Positions 1 to 6,236 of a stretch of 64,000 bases of DNA are shown one piece after another (positions within the stretch are counted from its first letter, which is position 1; every line of letters starts with the position of its first letter). A program made the position numbers and the translations under genes. The DNA lies in contig NZ_BMFO01000001.1 of the NCBI RefSeq assembly GCF_014638745.1, positions 310,001 to 374,000 of the forward strand, in the 5' to 3' direction. Origin of the DNA: Arenimonas maotaiensis. GTDB taxonomy: Bacteria; Pseudomonadota; Gammaproteobacteria; Xanthomonadales; Xanthomonadaceae. The notes beneath the pieces are model-generated. The model saw only the letters and a program-made list of their open reading frames with translations, was not told the DNA's origin and did not search any database.

Positions 1-43
1 GATTTCTAATGGATTTATACGGCAATGACGCCGTCTATTAATA

Positions 44-50
44 GTTAGGC
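44..50 (+). other. left-edge integron core site (attI or attC end)
   Basis: GTTAGGC at 44-50 is the recombination core at the left boundary of cassette 1. The bases before it lack the usual attC end (CTTAAYTC before the core) seen at the other five upstream junctions. They read ...TATTAATA, with a small ACGGC/GCCGT inverted repeat at 19-34. It may therefore be the right end of an attI site or a divergent attC; the rest lies outside the window. Confidence 0.6.
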
Positions 51-57
51 ACTTTAA

Positions 58-399
58 ATGCAGCGCGACATCGCACCACAAGCAAAAAATTCTGTAACAC
101 TAGAAAGCCTTGTTGGCGCAATGTTGCTATCAGCTGCATTTCTGGTATACGGGGCTTATGGCCTTTATCAGAACGACCTTCTCTTGCCAACCCGAGTTGG
201 AATTCAACATTTACAGAGCATAGATGCAGTTGCCTTTTATGCTGTAGTTCTCATTGCTGTTCCAACCAATGCAATTAAGCTACGCGAGTGGATGAAACAT
301 GGAGACGGAAACAGTAATGCCTTTAAAACTGCTGATTTCTATTCAAAACTTTCTGTTTATGCGTACATCGTATTTCTTATTATTGATATTTTTTCGTGA
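58..399 (+). CDS. cassette 1: small integral membrane protein of unknown function
   Basis: 113 aa starting at the first ATG after the core site, only seven bases beyond it, which is typical of cassette genes. Three hydrophobic stretches are visible: about residues 18-38 (VGAMLLSAAFLVYGAYGLY), 55-72 (VAFYAVVLIAVPTNAI) and 97-112 (LSVYAYIVFLIIDIF), so it is probably an inner-membrane protein with three helices. I recognise no family and no catalytic motif. The gene is AT-rich compared with the chromosome to the right, which suggests a foreign origin. The stop is followed within a few bases by the inverse core site of attC1, so the whole gene is contained in one mobile unit. Translation may depend on signals in the attI/attC to the left, because no clear ribosome site is visible. 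Confidence 0.7.
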   Translation: MQRDIAPQAKNSVTLESLVGAMLLSAAFLVYGAYGLYQNDLLLPTRVGIQHLQSIDAVAFYAVVLIAVPTNAIKLREWMKHGDGNSNAFKTADFYSKLSVYAYIVFLIIDIFS

Positions 400-402
400 A
401 GT

Positions 403-492
403 GCCTAACTAGTCATCCAAGCGGACAGCCGCCCCGTTACTTGGTATTCTGATTCTGTTCGCGGCGGCAGCCGCTTAATTCAATCGTTAGAC
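403..492 (+). repeat. attC1
   Basis: A 90-base recombination site: inverse core GCCTAAC at 403-409 and core GTTAGAC at 486-492. Its arms AAGCGG...CAGCCGCC and GGCGGCAGCCGCTT pair with one bulged base, leaving an AT-rich central loop. The right end TTAATTCAATCGTTAG is shared with attC6 but not with the other four sites. Confidence 0.9.
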
Positions 493-495
493 ATC

Positions 496-1287
496 ATGAG
501 GGTAGCGGTGACCATCGAAATTTCGAACCAACTATCAGAGGTGCTAAGCGTCATTGAGCGCCATCTGGAATCAACGTTGCTGGCCGTGCATTTGTACGGC
601 TCCGCAGTGGATGGCGGCCTGAAGCCATACAGCGATATTGATTTGTTGGTTACTGTGGCCGTAAAGCTTGATGAAACGACGCGGCGAGCATTGCTCAATG
701 ACCTTATGGAGGCTTCGGCTTTCCCTGGCGAGAGCGAGACGCTCCGCGCTATAGAAGTCACCCTTGTCGTGCATGACGACATCATCCCGTGGCGTTATCC
801 GGCTAAGCGCGAGCTGCAATTTGGAGAATGGCAGCGCAATGACATTCTTGCGGGTATCTTCGAGCCAGCCATGATCGACATTGATCTAGCTATCCTGCTT
901 ACAAAAGCAAGAGAACATAGCGTTGCCTTGGTAGGTCCGGCAGCGGAGGAATTCTTTGACCCGGTTCCTGAACAGGATCTATTCGAGGCGCTGAGGGAAA
1001 CCTTGAAGCTATGGAACTCGCAGCCCGACTGGGCCGGCGATGAGCGAAATGTAGTGCTTACGTTGTCCCGCATTTGGTACAGCGCAATAACCGGCAAAAT
1101 CGCGCCGAAGGATGTCGCTGCCGACTGGGCAATAAAACGCCTACCTGCCCAGTATCAGCCCGTCTTACTTGAAGCTAAGCAAGCTTATCTGGGACAAAAA
1201 GAAGATCACTTGGCCTCACGCGCAGATCACTTGGAAGAATTTATTCGCTTTGTGAAAGGCGAGATCATCAAGTCAGTTGGTAAATGA
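496..1287 (+). CDS. aadA2: cassette 2: aminoglycoside nucleotidyltransferase ANT(3'')-Ia, AadA2
   Basis: Transfers AMP from ATP to the 3''-OH of streptomycin and the 9-OH of spectinomycin in the cytoplasm, giving resistance to both. The N-terminal nucleotidyltransferase fold is recognised by HLYGSAVDGGLKPYSDIDLL, with the metal-binding DxD pair, and the C-terminal helical domain follows. The sequence agrees with AadA2 as I recall it, for example NQLSEVLSVIERHLESTLLA, and differs from AadA1. The longest reading starts at 496 (MRVAV). The shorter start at 508 (MTIEIS) gives the commonly annotated 259-residue product. The gene and its attC form the same cassette found in clinical class 1 integrons. 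Here it lies in an array beside unfamiliar environmental cassettes, so recent acquisition is likely. Expression would come from an upstream promoter, as the cassette shows none. Confidence 0.96.
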   Translation: MRVAVTIEISNQLSEVLSVIERHLESTLLAVHLYGSAVDGGLKPYSDIDLLVTVAVKLDETTRRALLNDLMEASAFPGESETLRAIEVTLVVHDDIIPWRYPAKRELQFGEWQRNDILAGIFEPAMIDIDLAILLTKAREHSVALVGPAAEEFFDPVPEQDLFEALRETLKLWNSQPDWAGDERNVVLTLSRIWYSAITGKIAPKDVAADWAIKRLPAQYQPVLLEAKQAYLGQKEDHLASRADHLEEFIRFVKGEIIKSVGK

Positions 1288-1288
1288 T

Positions 1289-1348
1289 GTCTAACAATTC
1301 GTTCAAGCCGACCGCGCTACGCGCGGCGGCTTAACTCCGGCGTTAGGT
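1289..1348 (+). repeat. attC2 (aadA-type 60-base element)
   Basis: A 60-base site: inverse core GTCTAAC at 1289-1295, core GTTAGGT at 1342-1348. The arms TTCAAGCCGACCGCG and CGCGGCGGCTTAA are separated by the short CTACG turn. This is the element normally attached to aadA2. Confidence 0.93.
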
Positions 1349-1381
1349 AACAAGTCCCACCCTCAAAGAGGAATCAAACCA

Positions 1382-1993
1382 ATGTCAGATTGCGGCTGCG
1401 GCGCAGAGCAAGCAGAGAAGCTAGAAAGAACTACTCTGGCCTATCTTCTTTCTATCAATGGGGTAATGTTCGTGGTTGAGGCTGCGTTAGGCTTCTACGC
1501 CCAATCAACCGGCCTTATCGCAGATTCATTGGACATGCTAGCGGATGCTACCGTTTACGGAATATCACTTTACGTCGTAGGTAAAGGCATTTCTCAGCAA
1601 GCAAAAGCAGCAAGTGTAAGCGGTGTACTCCAAATCATTCTCGGTCTTGGAGTCCTTTTTGAGGTTGTGCGTCGCTCACTCTATGGAAGCGAACCTCAAA
1701 GCATGCTCATCATGGCTGTCGGGCTTCTAGCGCTAATAGCTAACGTAGCCTGCCTAATGCTCATATCCAAGCACCGAGACGGCGGGGTTCACATGCGAGC
1801 ATCCTGGATATTCTCCACAAATGACGTAATTGCTAACGTTGGCGTCATCTGTTCTGGCGCTCTCGTTTGGCTCCTCGGTAGTAGATACCCAGATTTAGTT
1901 ATCGGGGCAATAATATCCGCCGTAGTAGTCAGAGGCGGCATAAAAATTCTTAAAGATGCCAAAGCAACCAAATCCCAAGAAATTGTTACCTAA
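1382..1993 (+). CDS. cassette 3: cation-diffusion-facilitator-type transporter, transmembrane domain only
   Basis: 203 aa, predicted to be an inner-membrane divalent-metal exporter. About six hydrophobic helices are visible from residue 20 to 190. The helix-2 motif STGLIADSLDMLADA carries the metal-site acids of the CDF fold. In the region of helix 5 the usual HxxxD is replaced by STNDVIAN, so one metal ligand is Asn/Asp rather than His. The N-terminus CGCGAEQ is a small cysteine motif that could bind metal. The protein stops right after helix 6 and lacks the cytoplasmic C-terminal domain of full-length CDF proteins (about 300 aa). Similar short forms exist, so this need not be a truncation. 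A ribosome site AGAGG lies 1370-1375 before the ATG. The gene ends inside the inverse core of attC3. Confidence 0.8.
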   Translation: MSDCGCGAEQAEKLERTTLAYLLSINGVMFVVEAALGFYAQSTGLIADSLDMLADATVYGISLYVVGKGISQQAKAASVSGVLQIILGLGVLFEVVRRSLYGSEPQSMLIMAVGLLALIANVACLMLISKHRDGGVHMRASWIFSTNDVIANVGVICSGALVWLLGSRYPDLVIGAIISAVVVRGGIKILKDAKATKSQEIVT

Positions 1994-2075
1994 CAATGCC
2001 TTGCAGCCGACCCACTTTCCGCTACTTCCCTTCGGTCATTCGCTCCAAGTGGGCGGCTGAAGGCAGGCGTTAGGT
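1988..2075 (+). repeat. attC3
   Basis: An 88-base site: inverse core ACCTAAC 1988-1994, core GTTAGGT 2069-2075. Arms CAGCCGACCCACTT and AAGTGGGCGGCTG fold on a central loop. The arm sequences (TGCCTTGCAGCC...GGCTGAAGGCAGGC) differ from the other sites, so this cassette comes from a different attC lineage. Confidence 0.9.
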
Positions 2076-2094
2076 TGCACTGAAAGGTTTTCGC

Positions 2095-2679
2095 ATGACT
2101 GATTCGACTGAAAGCTTCTACAAAAACATCACCCTGAACGACGTTCAGTTGGCGTCTGCTTACTATCCAATTCTGATTGACCTCGCTAAACACAAGCATT
2201 GCCTGACGTACAGCGAACTCGTTGAAAGAGCAAAGCAAACCTACCCATCCAAGGAAGCCGTTCAGAACGCCATTGCCGTCTCCGCCGGGCGCAAGCTCGA
2301 CGTCGTCCGCATCTTCACTGCTGAGCGAAATCTGCCAGACCTTACTTGCCTAATCATCAACAAGAACGCTGGTGAGTGCGGCTCTGGCTTCACAGATCAC
2401 TTTGATCCCATCGCCGCCCGAGAGAAGGTCTTTGCTTTTGACTGGAGCACTGTCTCACCCGACTTCGACGGATTCATCGAGCACACCGCGACGTCCATTA
2501 CGCCTAGAAAGCGCATCAAACTTCCAGCCGCTCGCGAGCTGATGTCACAGTACTACTCTGCGCACAAGGCTCAACTTCCCCCTGGCATCACCAAGAAACG
2601 TGAGCTTATTCTTGACTTGCTCATGGACGGCTTCACTCCTGCGGAAGCATTTGCTCAGGCATCAGCGGGTGCAACCTAA
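2095..2679 (+). CDS. cassette 4: cytoplasmic protein of unknown function
   Basis: 194 aa, soluble, no signal peptide or membrane segment. I cannot assign a family. Features visible: a helical start with LTYSELVERA (about residues 38-47), a central VSAGRKLDVVRIF followed by LPDLTCLIINKNAGECGSGF (about 81-100), an acidic FAFDWSTVSPDFDGF (about 112-127), and a C-terminal helix that ends DLLMDGFTPAEAFAQA. The pattern 'open this gate, small NK.aGeCG.GF turn' looks like a conserved core rather than random sequence, and the length is intact. Its stop codon overlaps the inverse core of attC4. The ATG is 25 bases after the core site, preceded by GAAAGG. Cassette genes of this kind are often linked to defence or stress, but nothing here proves that. 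Confidence 0.75.
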   Translation: MTDSTESFYKNITLNDVQLASAYYPILIDLAKHKHCLTYSELVERAKQTYPSKEAVQNAIAVSAGRKLDVVRIFTAERNLPDLTCLIINKNAGECGSGFTDHFDPIAAREKVFAFDWSTVSPDFDGFIEHTATSITPRKRIKLPAARELMSQYYSAHKAQLPPGITKKRELILDLLMDGFTPAEAFAQASAGAT

Positions 2680-2781
2680 CAATTCGTTCAAGCCGAGATC
2701 GCTTCGCGGCCGCGGAGTTGTTCGGTCAATTGTCACAACGCCGTGGCCGCAAAGCGCTCCGGCTTAACTCAGGCGTTAGGC
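2674..2781 (+). repeat. attC4
   Basis: A 108-base site, the longest here: inverse core ACCTAAC 2674-2680, core GTTAGGC 2775-2781. The end arms CGTTCAAGCCG and CGGCTTAACTC match attC2 and attC5. The longer middle, with CGCGGCCGCGG and CCGTGGCCGCAAAGCG, forms an extended imperfect stem. Confidence 0.9.
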
Positions 2782-2799
2782 CAACATGGATAGTTCACA

Positions 2800-3141
2800 G
2801 TGACTCGAAAACTCTGTCTCGCTGCTTCTGTCTTGTTCGCGCTCGCAGCCGGCTGCGGGACAAAAAACGCCCGGCCGGACGAGAAGCCAGCGCGCTTGTC
2901 TTTTGCAATCATCGGCACCGTAGAGGGCTTTCCGGGTAGCTTTCGCACGCTTGACGGCAAGCCGATTGAAGACACGCCCACGACCATTGAGATGCCTCCA
3001 GGTCACCATACGATTGGCTACTGGTGCCCAAATCACCTTGTGATGGATGGCCCGCCGACGGTGTCAGCCAAATTTGAGGCAGGCCGGAGCTATGTTCTCC
3101 ATTGCCAAGGAAATGATCCAGGCCGTGTGGAACAGCGATAG
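2800..3141 (+). CDS. cassette 5: small lipoprotein of unknown function
   Basis: 113 aa. It starts with GTG at 2800; the ATG at 2786 is closed by a stop after five codons. The N-terminus is a lipoprotein signal: two positive residues, a hydrophobic run LAASVLFALAAG and a lipobox AAGC with Cys19 as the lipidated residue. The mature part has a compact beta-rich look: FAIIGTVEGFPGSFRTLDG, then IEMPPGHHTIGYWCPN and FEAGRSYVLHC. The phrase 'PPGHHTIGY...F.AGRSY.L.C' resembles small carrier-like beta domains found in other Gram-negative lipoproteins, but I cannot name the family. It probably sits in the outer or inner membrane facing the periplasm. Its stop precedes attC5 by a few bases. Confidence 0.75.
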   Translation: MTRKLCLAASVLFALAAGCGTKNARPDEKPARLSFAIIGTVEGFPGSFRTLDGKPIEDTPTTIEMPPGHHTIGYWCPNHLVMDGPPTVSAKFEAGRSYVLHCQGNDPGRVEQR

Positions 3142-3147
3142 CTGTTG

Positions 3148-3207
3148 GCCTAACAATTCGTCCAAGCCGTCTCCGCTTCGCGGCGCGGCTTAATTCAGGC
3201 GTTATAC
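3148..3207 (+). repeat. attC5
   Basis: A 60-base site: inverse core GCCTAAC 3148-3154, core GTTATAC 3201-3207. The arms CCAAGCCGTCTCCGC and GCGGCGCGGCTTAA pair around a short TTC turn. Same type as attC2. Confidence 0.92.
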
Positions 3208-3227
3208 GTCTCAAATTCGGGGGCCCC

Positions 3228-3923
3228 GTGGCAATTGGTTCTAACGGATCGCTTTATTTTTCAAGACTTCATGTTACGAACGGAACCAAGGGATTCTTTC
3301 CTTATGTGATCGCAATAAAAAGCAATGGCACATACATTGAGGGCGAGGGCGGCCACCTTCTGCATATCAGCCTACACCACAATCCTGAACAGCGTGAACC
3401 CTCATTTTCTCAGTGCCACATGACGATTCCAAAGGAAATCGAGTCTCGTGTAATTAAGCATGGTTTTTCTGAACGACAGTACTTCAAATGGCAGCGTCGC
3501 CGGGCAACCGACGGTAGGTTTTACCAGGCCGCTAAGCTTATATTTCCTACTATCTTCGCAAAAGAAGAGTTTGGTACTGTCTCTGCTTCAGAAGATCCAA
3601 TCGCATCCGTGCCACTTCTTGAAAAAGCAACCAACATTGAGTTCTGGTATGGCGGCTCCGGCAAAGAAGCACTTAGAAACTACCTTGAAACTTTCGGTAA
3701 TCCAATCTCGCTCGTGGAGCTTCCAAACGGAGAGGTTATCGGCATCAATTTAACTTACGATGACAGCCGCGATTACAGCACCTATCAAGTTATTGATAAA
3801 TTCGGGAGCTATACAATTGCTGGCGCAGATGGAGTTGTAACCGAACCGGTATTCCAGTTGTTTATCGGGCCGTTTGGTGAAAACTGTTATGGCGTCTTGC
3901 ATGGCAGTCCTCGTCGTGTATAG
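3228..3923 (+). CDS. cassette 6: protein of unknown function
   Basis: 231 aa. It starts with GTG at 3228 behind a GGGGG run, with no in-frame ATG near. No signal peptide or membrane segment, so it is probably cytoplasmic. Visible stretches include SLYFSRLHVTNGTKGFFPYV at the start, a charged basic patch YFKWQRRRA near residue 90, and an aromatic, acidic C-terminal half with YDDSRDYSTYQVIDKFGSY. I recognise no family or catalytic motif. The base composition is markedly lower in GC than the chromosome. The unbroken 696-base frame, bounded on both sides by correct recombination cores, supports a real gene. Its function is unknown. Confidence 0.7.
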   Translation: MAIGSNGSLYFSRLHVTNGTKGFFPYVIAIKSNGTYIEGEGGHLLHISLHHNPEQREPSFSQCHMTIPKEIESRVIKHGFSERQYFKWQRRRATDGRFYQAAKLIFPTIFAKEEFGTVSASEDPIASVPLLEKATNIEFWYGGSGKEALRNYLETFGNPISLVELPNGEVIGINLTYDDSRDYSTYQVIDKFGSYTIAGADGVVTEPVFQLFIGPFGENCYGVLHGSPRRV

Positions 3924-3935
3924 GTGTAAGCAGAC

Positions 3936-4025
3936 GTATAACAATTCATTCAAGCGGTCAGCCGCCCTGGATTTTGAGTAAACTGATGTTGTCGCGGCGG
4001 CTGCCACTTAATTCAATCGTTAGAA
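3936..4025 (+). repeat. attC6 (right end of the array)
   Basis: A 90-base site: inverse core GTATAAC 3936-3942, core GTTAGAA 4019-4025. Arms AAGCGGTCAGCCGCC and GGCGGCTGCCACTT. Its right end TTAATTCAATCGTTAG matches attC1. No TTCTAAC inverse core (the partner of GTTAGAA) follows, so this is the last cassette junction. Confidence 0.9.
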
Positions 4026-4065
4026 TGCAACGTCGCATCACATTAATTGAAATTAAATAAACAAT

Positions 4066-4704
4066 ATGCATAAACCCTGCCTAGCAATCCTGACATCCCT
4101 TCTGCATATGCCCGCACATGCGGCTCCTATTACCGCCGCCGATGCCTACGGACTTTCCAGGGCCATATCGGTTTCGCTCGAAAATGTCTTCAACAAGCCC
4201 GTTGCAGGCGGACCCAGCACGGTTCGGCCGATCGTATCGGCGCCAGACATCACGCTTCCGGTAAACATTACGGCATTCGGCCAGCCAATCACCATCAAGA
4301 CGCGGGACGATGTCAGGTCGGAGCAGTTGGCTTGGTTCGTGTATATCTCCAAAGTCACGCTCAGCCCGGAACAGGCCAGCGTGGCCTATCAAACGCCCTA
4401 TAACGGCAAATATGGCACGTTCACCCTGAGCAAGACCGACGGTAACTGGAGCATTCAGGACCATCAGCAGATGCATTCCTCCTCCGGGGCACGCTTCTTC
4501 TACGGCGAACTCTACGAGGGCGTGGCTTGCCGCGACGGCAGCGAAATGGCAACGCGTTGGAATATGTACAAAGACGCCTTGGAAGCCGCCATGGCCCGCC
4601 GCGCCCGAACGCCCGAAGATGCTCTGCCCAGCACCTGCCCCGGCAAGGAGTTTCCGGACGTGGCGGCTTATAAGCAATACAAGGCCATGGGGCTGAACAA
4701 GTAA
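4066..4704 (+). CDS. secreted protein of unknown function
   Basis: 212 aa with a signal peptide: MHKPCLAILTSLLHMPAHAA, cleavage probably after AHA at about residue 19. The mature protein has no membrane segment or lipobox. It contains two cysteines (in GVACRDG and STCPGKE) that could form a periplasmic disulfide. I recognise no family. It begins 41 bases after the last integron core and its codon use is between that of the cassettes and that of upp. It has no attC behind it, so I read it as the first chromosomal gene after the array. It could instead be a former cassette whose attC has been lost. AATTAAATAAACAAT before the ATG shows no clear ribosome site. Confidence 0.65.
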   Translation: MHKPCLAILTSLLHMPAHAAPITAADAYGLSRAISVSLENVFNKPVAGGPSTVRPIVSAPDITLPVNITAFGQPITIKTRDDVRSEQLAWFVYISKVTLSPEQASVAYQTPYNGKYGTFTLSKTDGNWSIQDHQQMHSSSGARFFYGELYEGVACRDGSEMATRWNMYKDALEAAMARRARTPEDALPSTCPGKEFPDVAAYKQYKAMGLNK

Positions 4705-4830
4705 GGGCCAAGGCAAGCGGAGGCCGTCACCTAGGCGTTCAAGCCCTGGGGCGAAATCACGGTGGACCAGCCGGCGGCCGCCGAAAAGCCGTAGAATCGC
4801 AGCAGACCGCGAACCGTTCCCGGAGCCCCG

Positions 4831-5484
4831 ATGCACGTCCACCACCTTTCCGACACCGACAGCGCGCTGCACCAGTATCTGGCCGAAATCCGCGACGTGG
4901 CGGTGCACGGCGACCGCCTTCGCTTCCGGCGCAACATCGAGCGCATCGGCGAGGTGATGGCGTATGAGATCAGCAAGGCCCTGCCCTACGCCGCCGCCGA
5001 AGTGACCACGCCGCTGGGCGTGAAGGCCGTGCGGCGCCTGCGTGACCCGATCGTGGTGTGCTCCATCCTGCGCGCCGGCCTGCCCTTGCACACCGGCTTT
5101 TTGAACGTGTTCGACGCCGCCGACAACGGCTTCATCTCGGCCTACCGCCACCACCCGGACGGCGGCGCGGACTTCGAGATCCGCGTCGAATACCAGGCCG
5201 TCGCCGATTTGGACGGCAAGACCGTGCTGCTGGTCGATCCGATGCTGGCCACCGGGCAATCGCTGGTGGCCGCGTACCGGCGTTTGATGGAACGCGGCAA
5301 ACCGGCGGCCGTGCACATCGCGGCGGTCATCGCCGCGCCGGAAGGCATCGCCCATCTGCGGGAGCACCTGCCGGCCGACTGCCGGCTGTGGGTCGCCGCG
5401 CTCGACGAGCGCCTGGACGCGCGCAGCTACATCGTTCCCGGCCTGGGCGACGCCGGCGATCTGGCGTTCGGCGACAAACGGTAA
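4831..5484 (+). CDS. upp: uracil phosphoribosyltransferase
   Basis: Makes UMP from uracil and PRPP in pyrimidine salvage (cytoplasm). 217 aa, close to the usual 208-210. The PRPP-binding loop VLLVDPMLATGQS lies at residues 132-144, and the C-terminal uracil-binding segment YIVPGLGDAGDLAFG is intact. The N-terminal half carries the SILRAGLPL motif (78-86) typical of UPRTases. It starts at the ATG at 4831 after GGAGCCCCG. It is a single gene on the + strand, converging on the minus-strand amidase gene at 5499. A TAGAAT hexamer at 4792-4797 could be its -10 box, but no good -35 is seen at the right distance. Confidence 0.97.
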   Translation: MHVHHLSDTDSALHQYLAEIRDVAVHGDRLRFRRNIERIGEVMAYEISKALPYAAAEVTTPLGVKAVRRLRDPIVVCSILRAGLPLHTGFLNVFDAADNGFISAYRHHPDGGADFEIRVEYQAVADLDGKTVLLVDPMLATGQSLVAAYRRLMERGKPAAVHIAAVIAAPEGIAHLREHLPADCRLWVAALDERLDARSYIVPGLGDAGDLAFGDKR

Positions 5485-5498
5485 TTCGCAGGCGGCGG

Positions 5499-6236
5499 CT
5501 AAGGCCGCGCGCCGCCGTTCAACAGATCGAACAAAATCCGGCGGTCGGTATCGTCCAACGCCTCGCGTTCCTCGCCGCGGAAACGGCGGGTGAACGCACG
5601 CACGGCGGCCGGCAGGTCGCGAGTGTCATAACCGAAGGCGCGCAGCGCCAAAGCGGCGTCGAAACCGGCCGGCGGTTCCGGCAGATCGTCGCCGTACCAG
5701 AGGCCGAAGCCGGCCTCGGCCAAGCGCTGCCAGGGAAAGCGCGCGCTCGGGTCGCGCTTGCGGGTCGGCGCCATGTCGCCGTGCGCGATCACCGCCTCGC
5801 GCGGGATGGCGTGGCGCTGGCACAGATCGGCCAGCAGGCGCAGCAGGGATTCGATCTGCGCCGGCGCGAACGCCTCTTCGCCGTCGTTGTCCAGTTCGAT
5901 GCCGAGCGACACTGAGTTGAGGTCGTTGTAGCCGCCCCAGCGGCCGCCGCCGGCATGCCAGGCGCGTTGCGAATCCTTCACCAGCTGCACGATGCGGCCG
6001 TCCTCGGCGATCAGGTAATGCGCGCTGACCCGGCCGCCGCTGTTGGCGCTCTTCAGCACGCGCAGCGCGCCTTCGGCGCTGTCCATCTCGGTGGCGTGCA
6101 GCACGATCAGGCGCGGCCGGCGGTCATCGAAGTTGCGCGACGGCGACCACTCGGCCAAGGCGCTTTTCTGCGGCACATGCGTACAGGCGGCCGACAGCGC
6201 CGCGGCCAACAACACCGGCCAGACGCGACGGATCAT
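5499..6236 (-). CDS. amiD: AmiD-like N-acetylmuramoyl-L-alanine amidase lipoprotein
   Basis: Cleaves the amide bond between MurNAc and the stem peptide of peptidoglycan or its fragments; amidase_2 (AmpD-type) zinc fold. 245 aa from the ATG at 6236. I chose it because it gives a clean lipoprotein signal (MIRRVWPVLLAAALSAAC, lipid at Cys18) and overlaps the stop of yhdP by ATGA. Longer starts only add a Gly-rich stretch. Zinc ligands are visible: His47 in IVLHATE, His152 in IAHGDM and Asp162 in RKRDPS. E. coli AmiD has the same layout and is an outer-membrane lipoprotein. It is translationally coupled to yhdP at the end of the maf-rng-yhdP run. Confidence 0.88.
   Translation of the reverse strand: MIRRVWPVLLAAALSAACTHVPQKSALAEWSPSRNFDDRRPRLIVLHATEMDSAEGALRVLKSANSGGRVSAHYLIAEDGRIVQLVKDSQRAWHAGGGRWGGYNDLNSVSLGIELDNDGEEAFAPAQIESLLRLLADLCQRHAIPREAVIAHGDMAPTRKRDPSARFPWQRLAEAGFGLWYGDDLPEPPAGFDAALALRAFGYDTRDLPAAVRAFTRRFRGEEREALDDTDRRILFDLLNGGARP

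Larger units (their letters stand above)
45..4019 (+). mobile_element. integron gene-cassette array (six cassettes)
   Basis: Six single-gene cassettes in one orientation, each closed by an attC site. The junctions (after the G of the core site GTTRRRY) fall at about 45, 487, 1343, 2070, 2776, 3202 and 4019. Each cassette's own inverse core site complements the core site at its own left edge: GTTAGGC/GCCTAAC for cassettes 1 and 5, GTTAGAC/GTCTAAC for 2, GTTAGGT/ACCTAAC for 3 and 4, GTTATAC/GTATAAC for 6. This is what circular cassettes inserted by an integrase should show. No integrase gene is in the window; by the usual layout it would be to the left. No class 1 3'-conserved segment (qacE-delta/sul1) follows aadA2; the array runs into ordinary chromosome on the right. 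Confidence 0.95.

Noticed and set aside
1289..2781. A class 1 integron 3'-conserved segment after aadA2
   Set aside because: No qacE-delta or sul1 sequence; the next cassette starts at the core site instead.
4705..4830. A seventh attC after the secreted gene
   Set aside because: CACCTAGGCGTTCAAGCC resembles a left arm, but no TTCTAAC inverse core and no right core follow.
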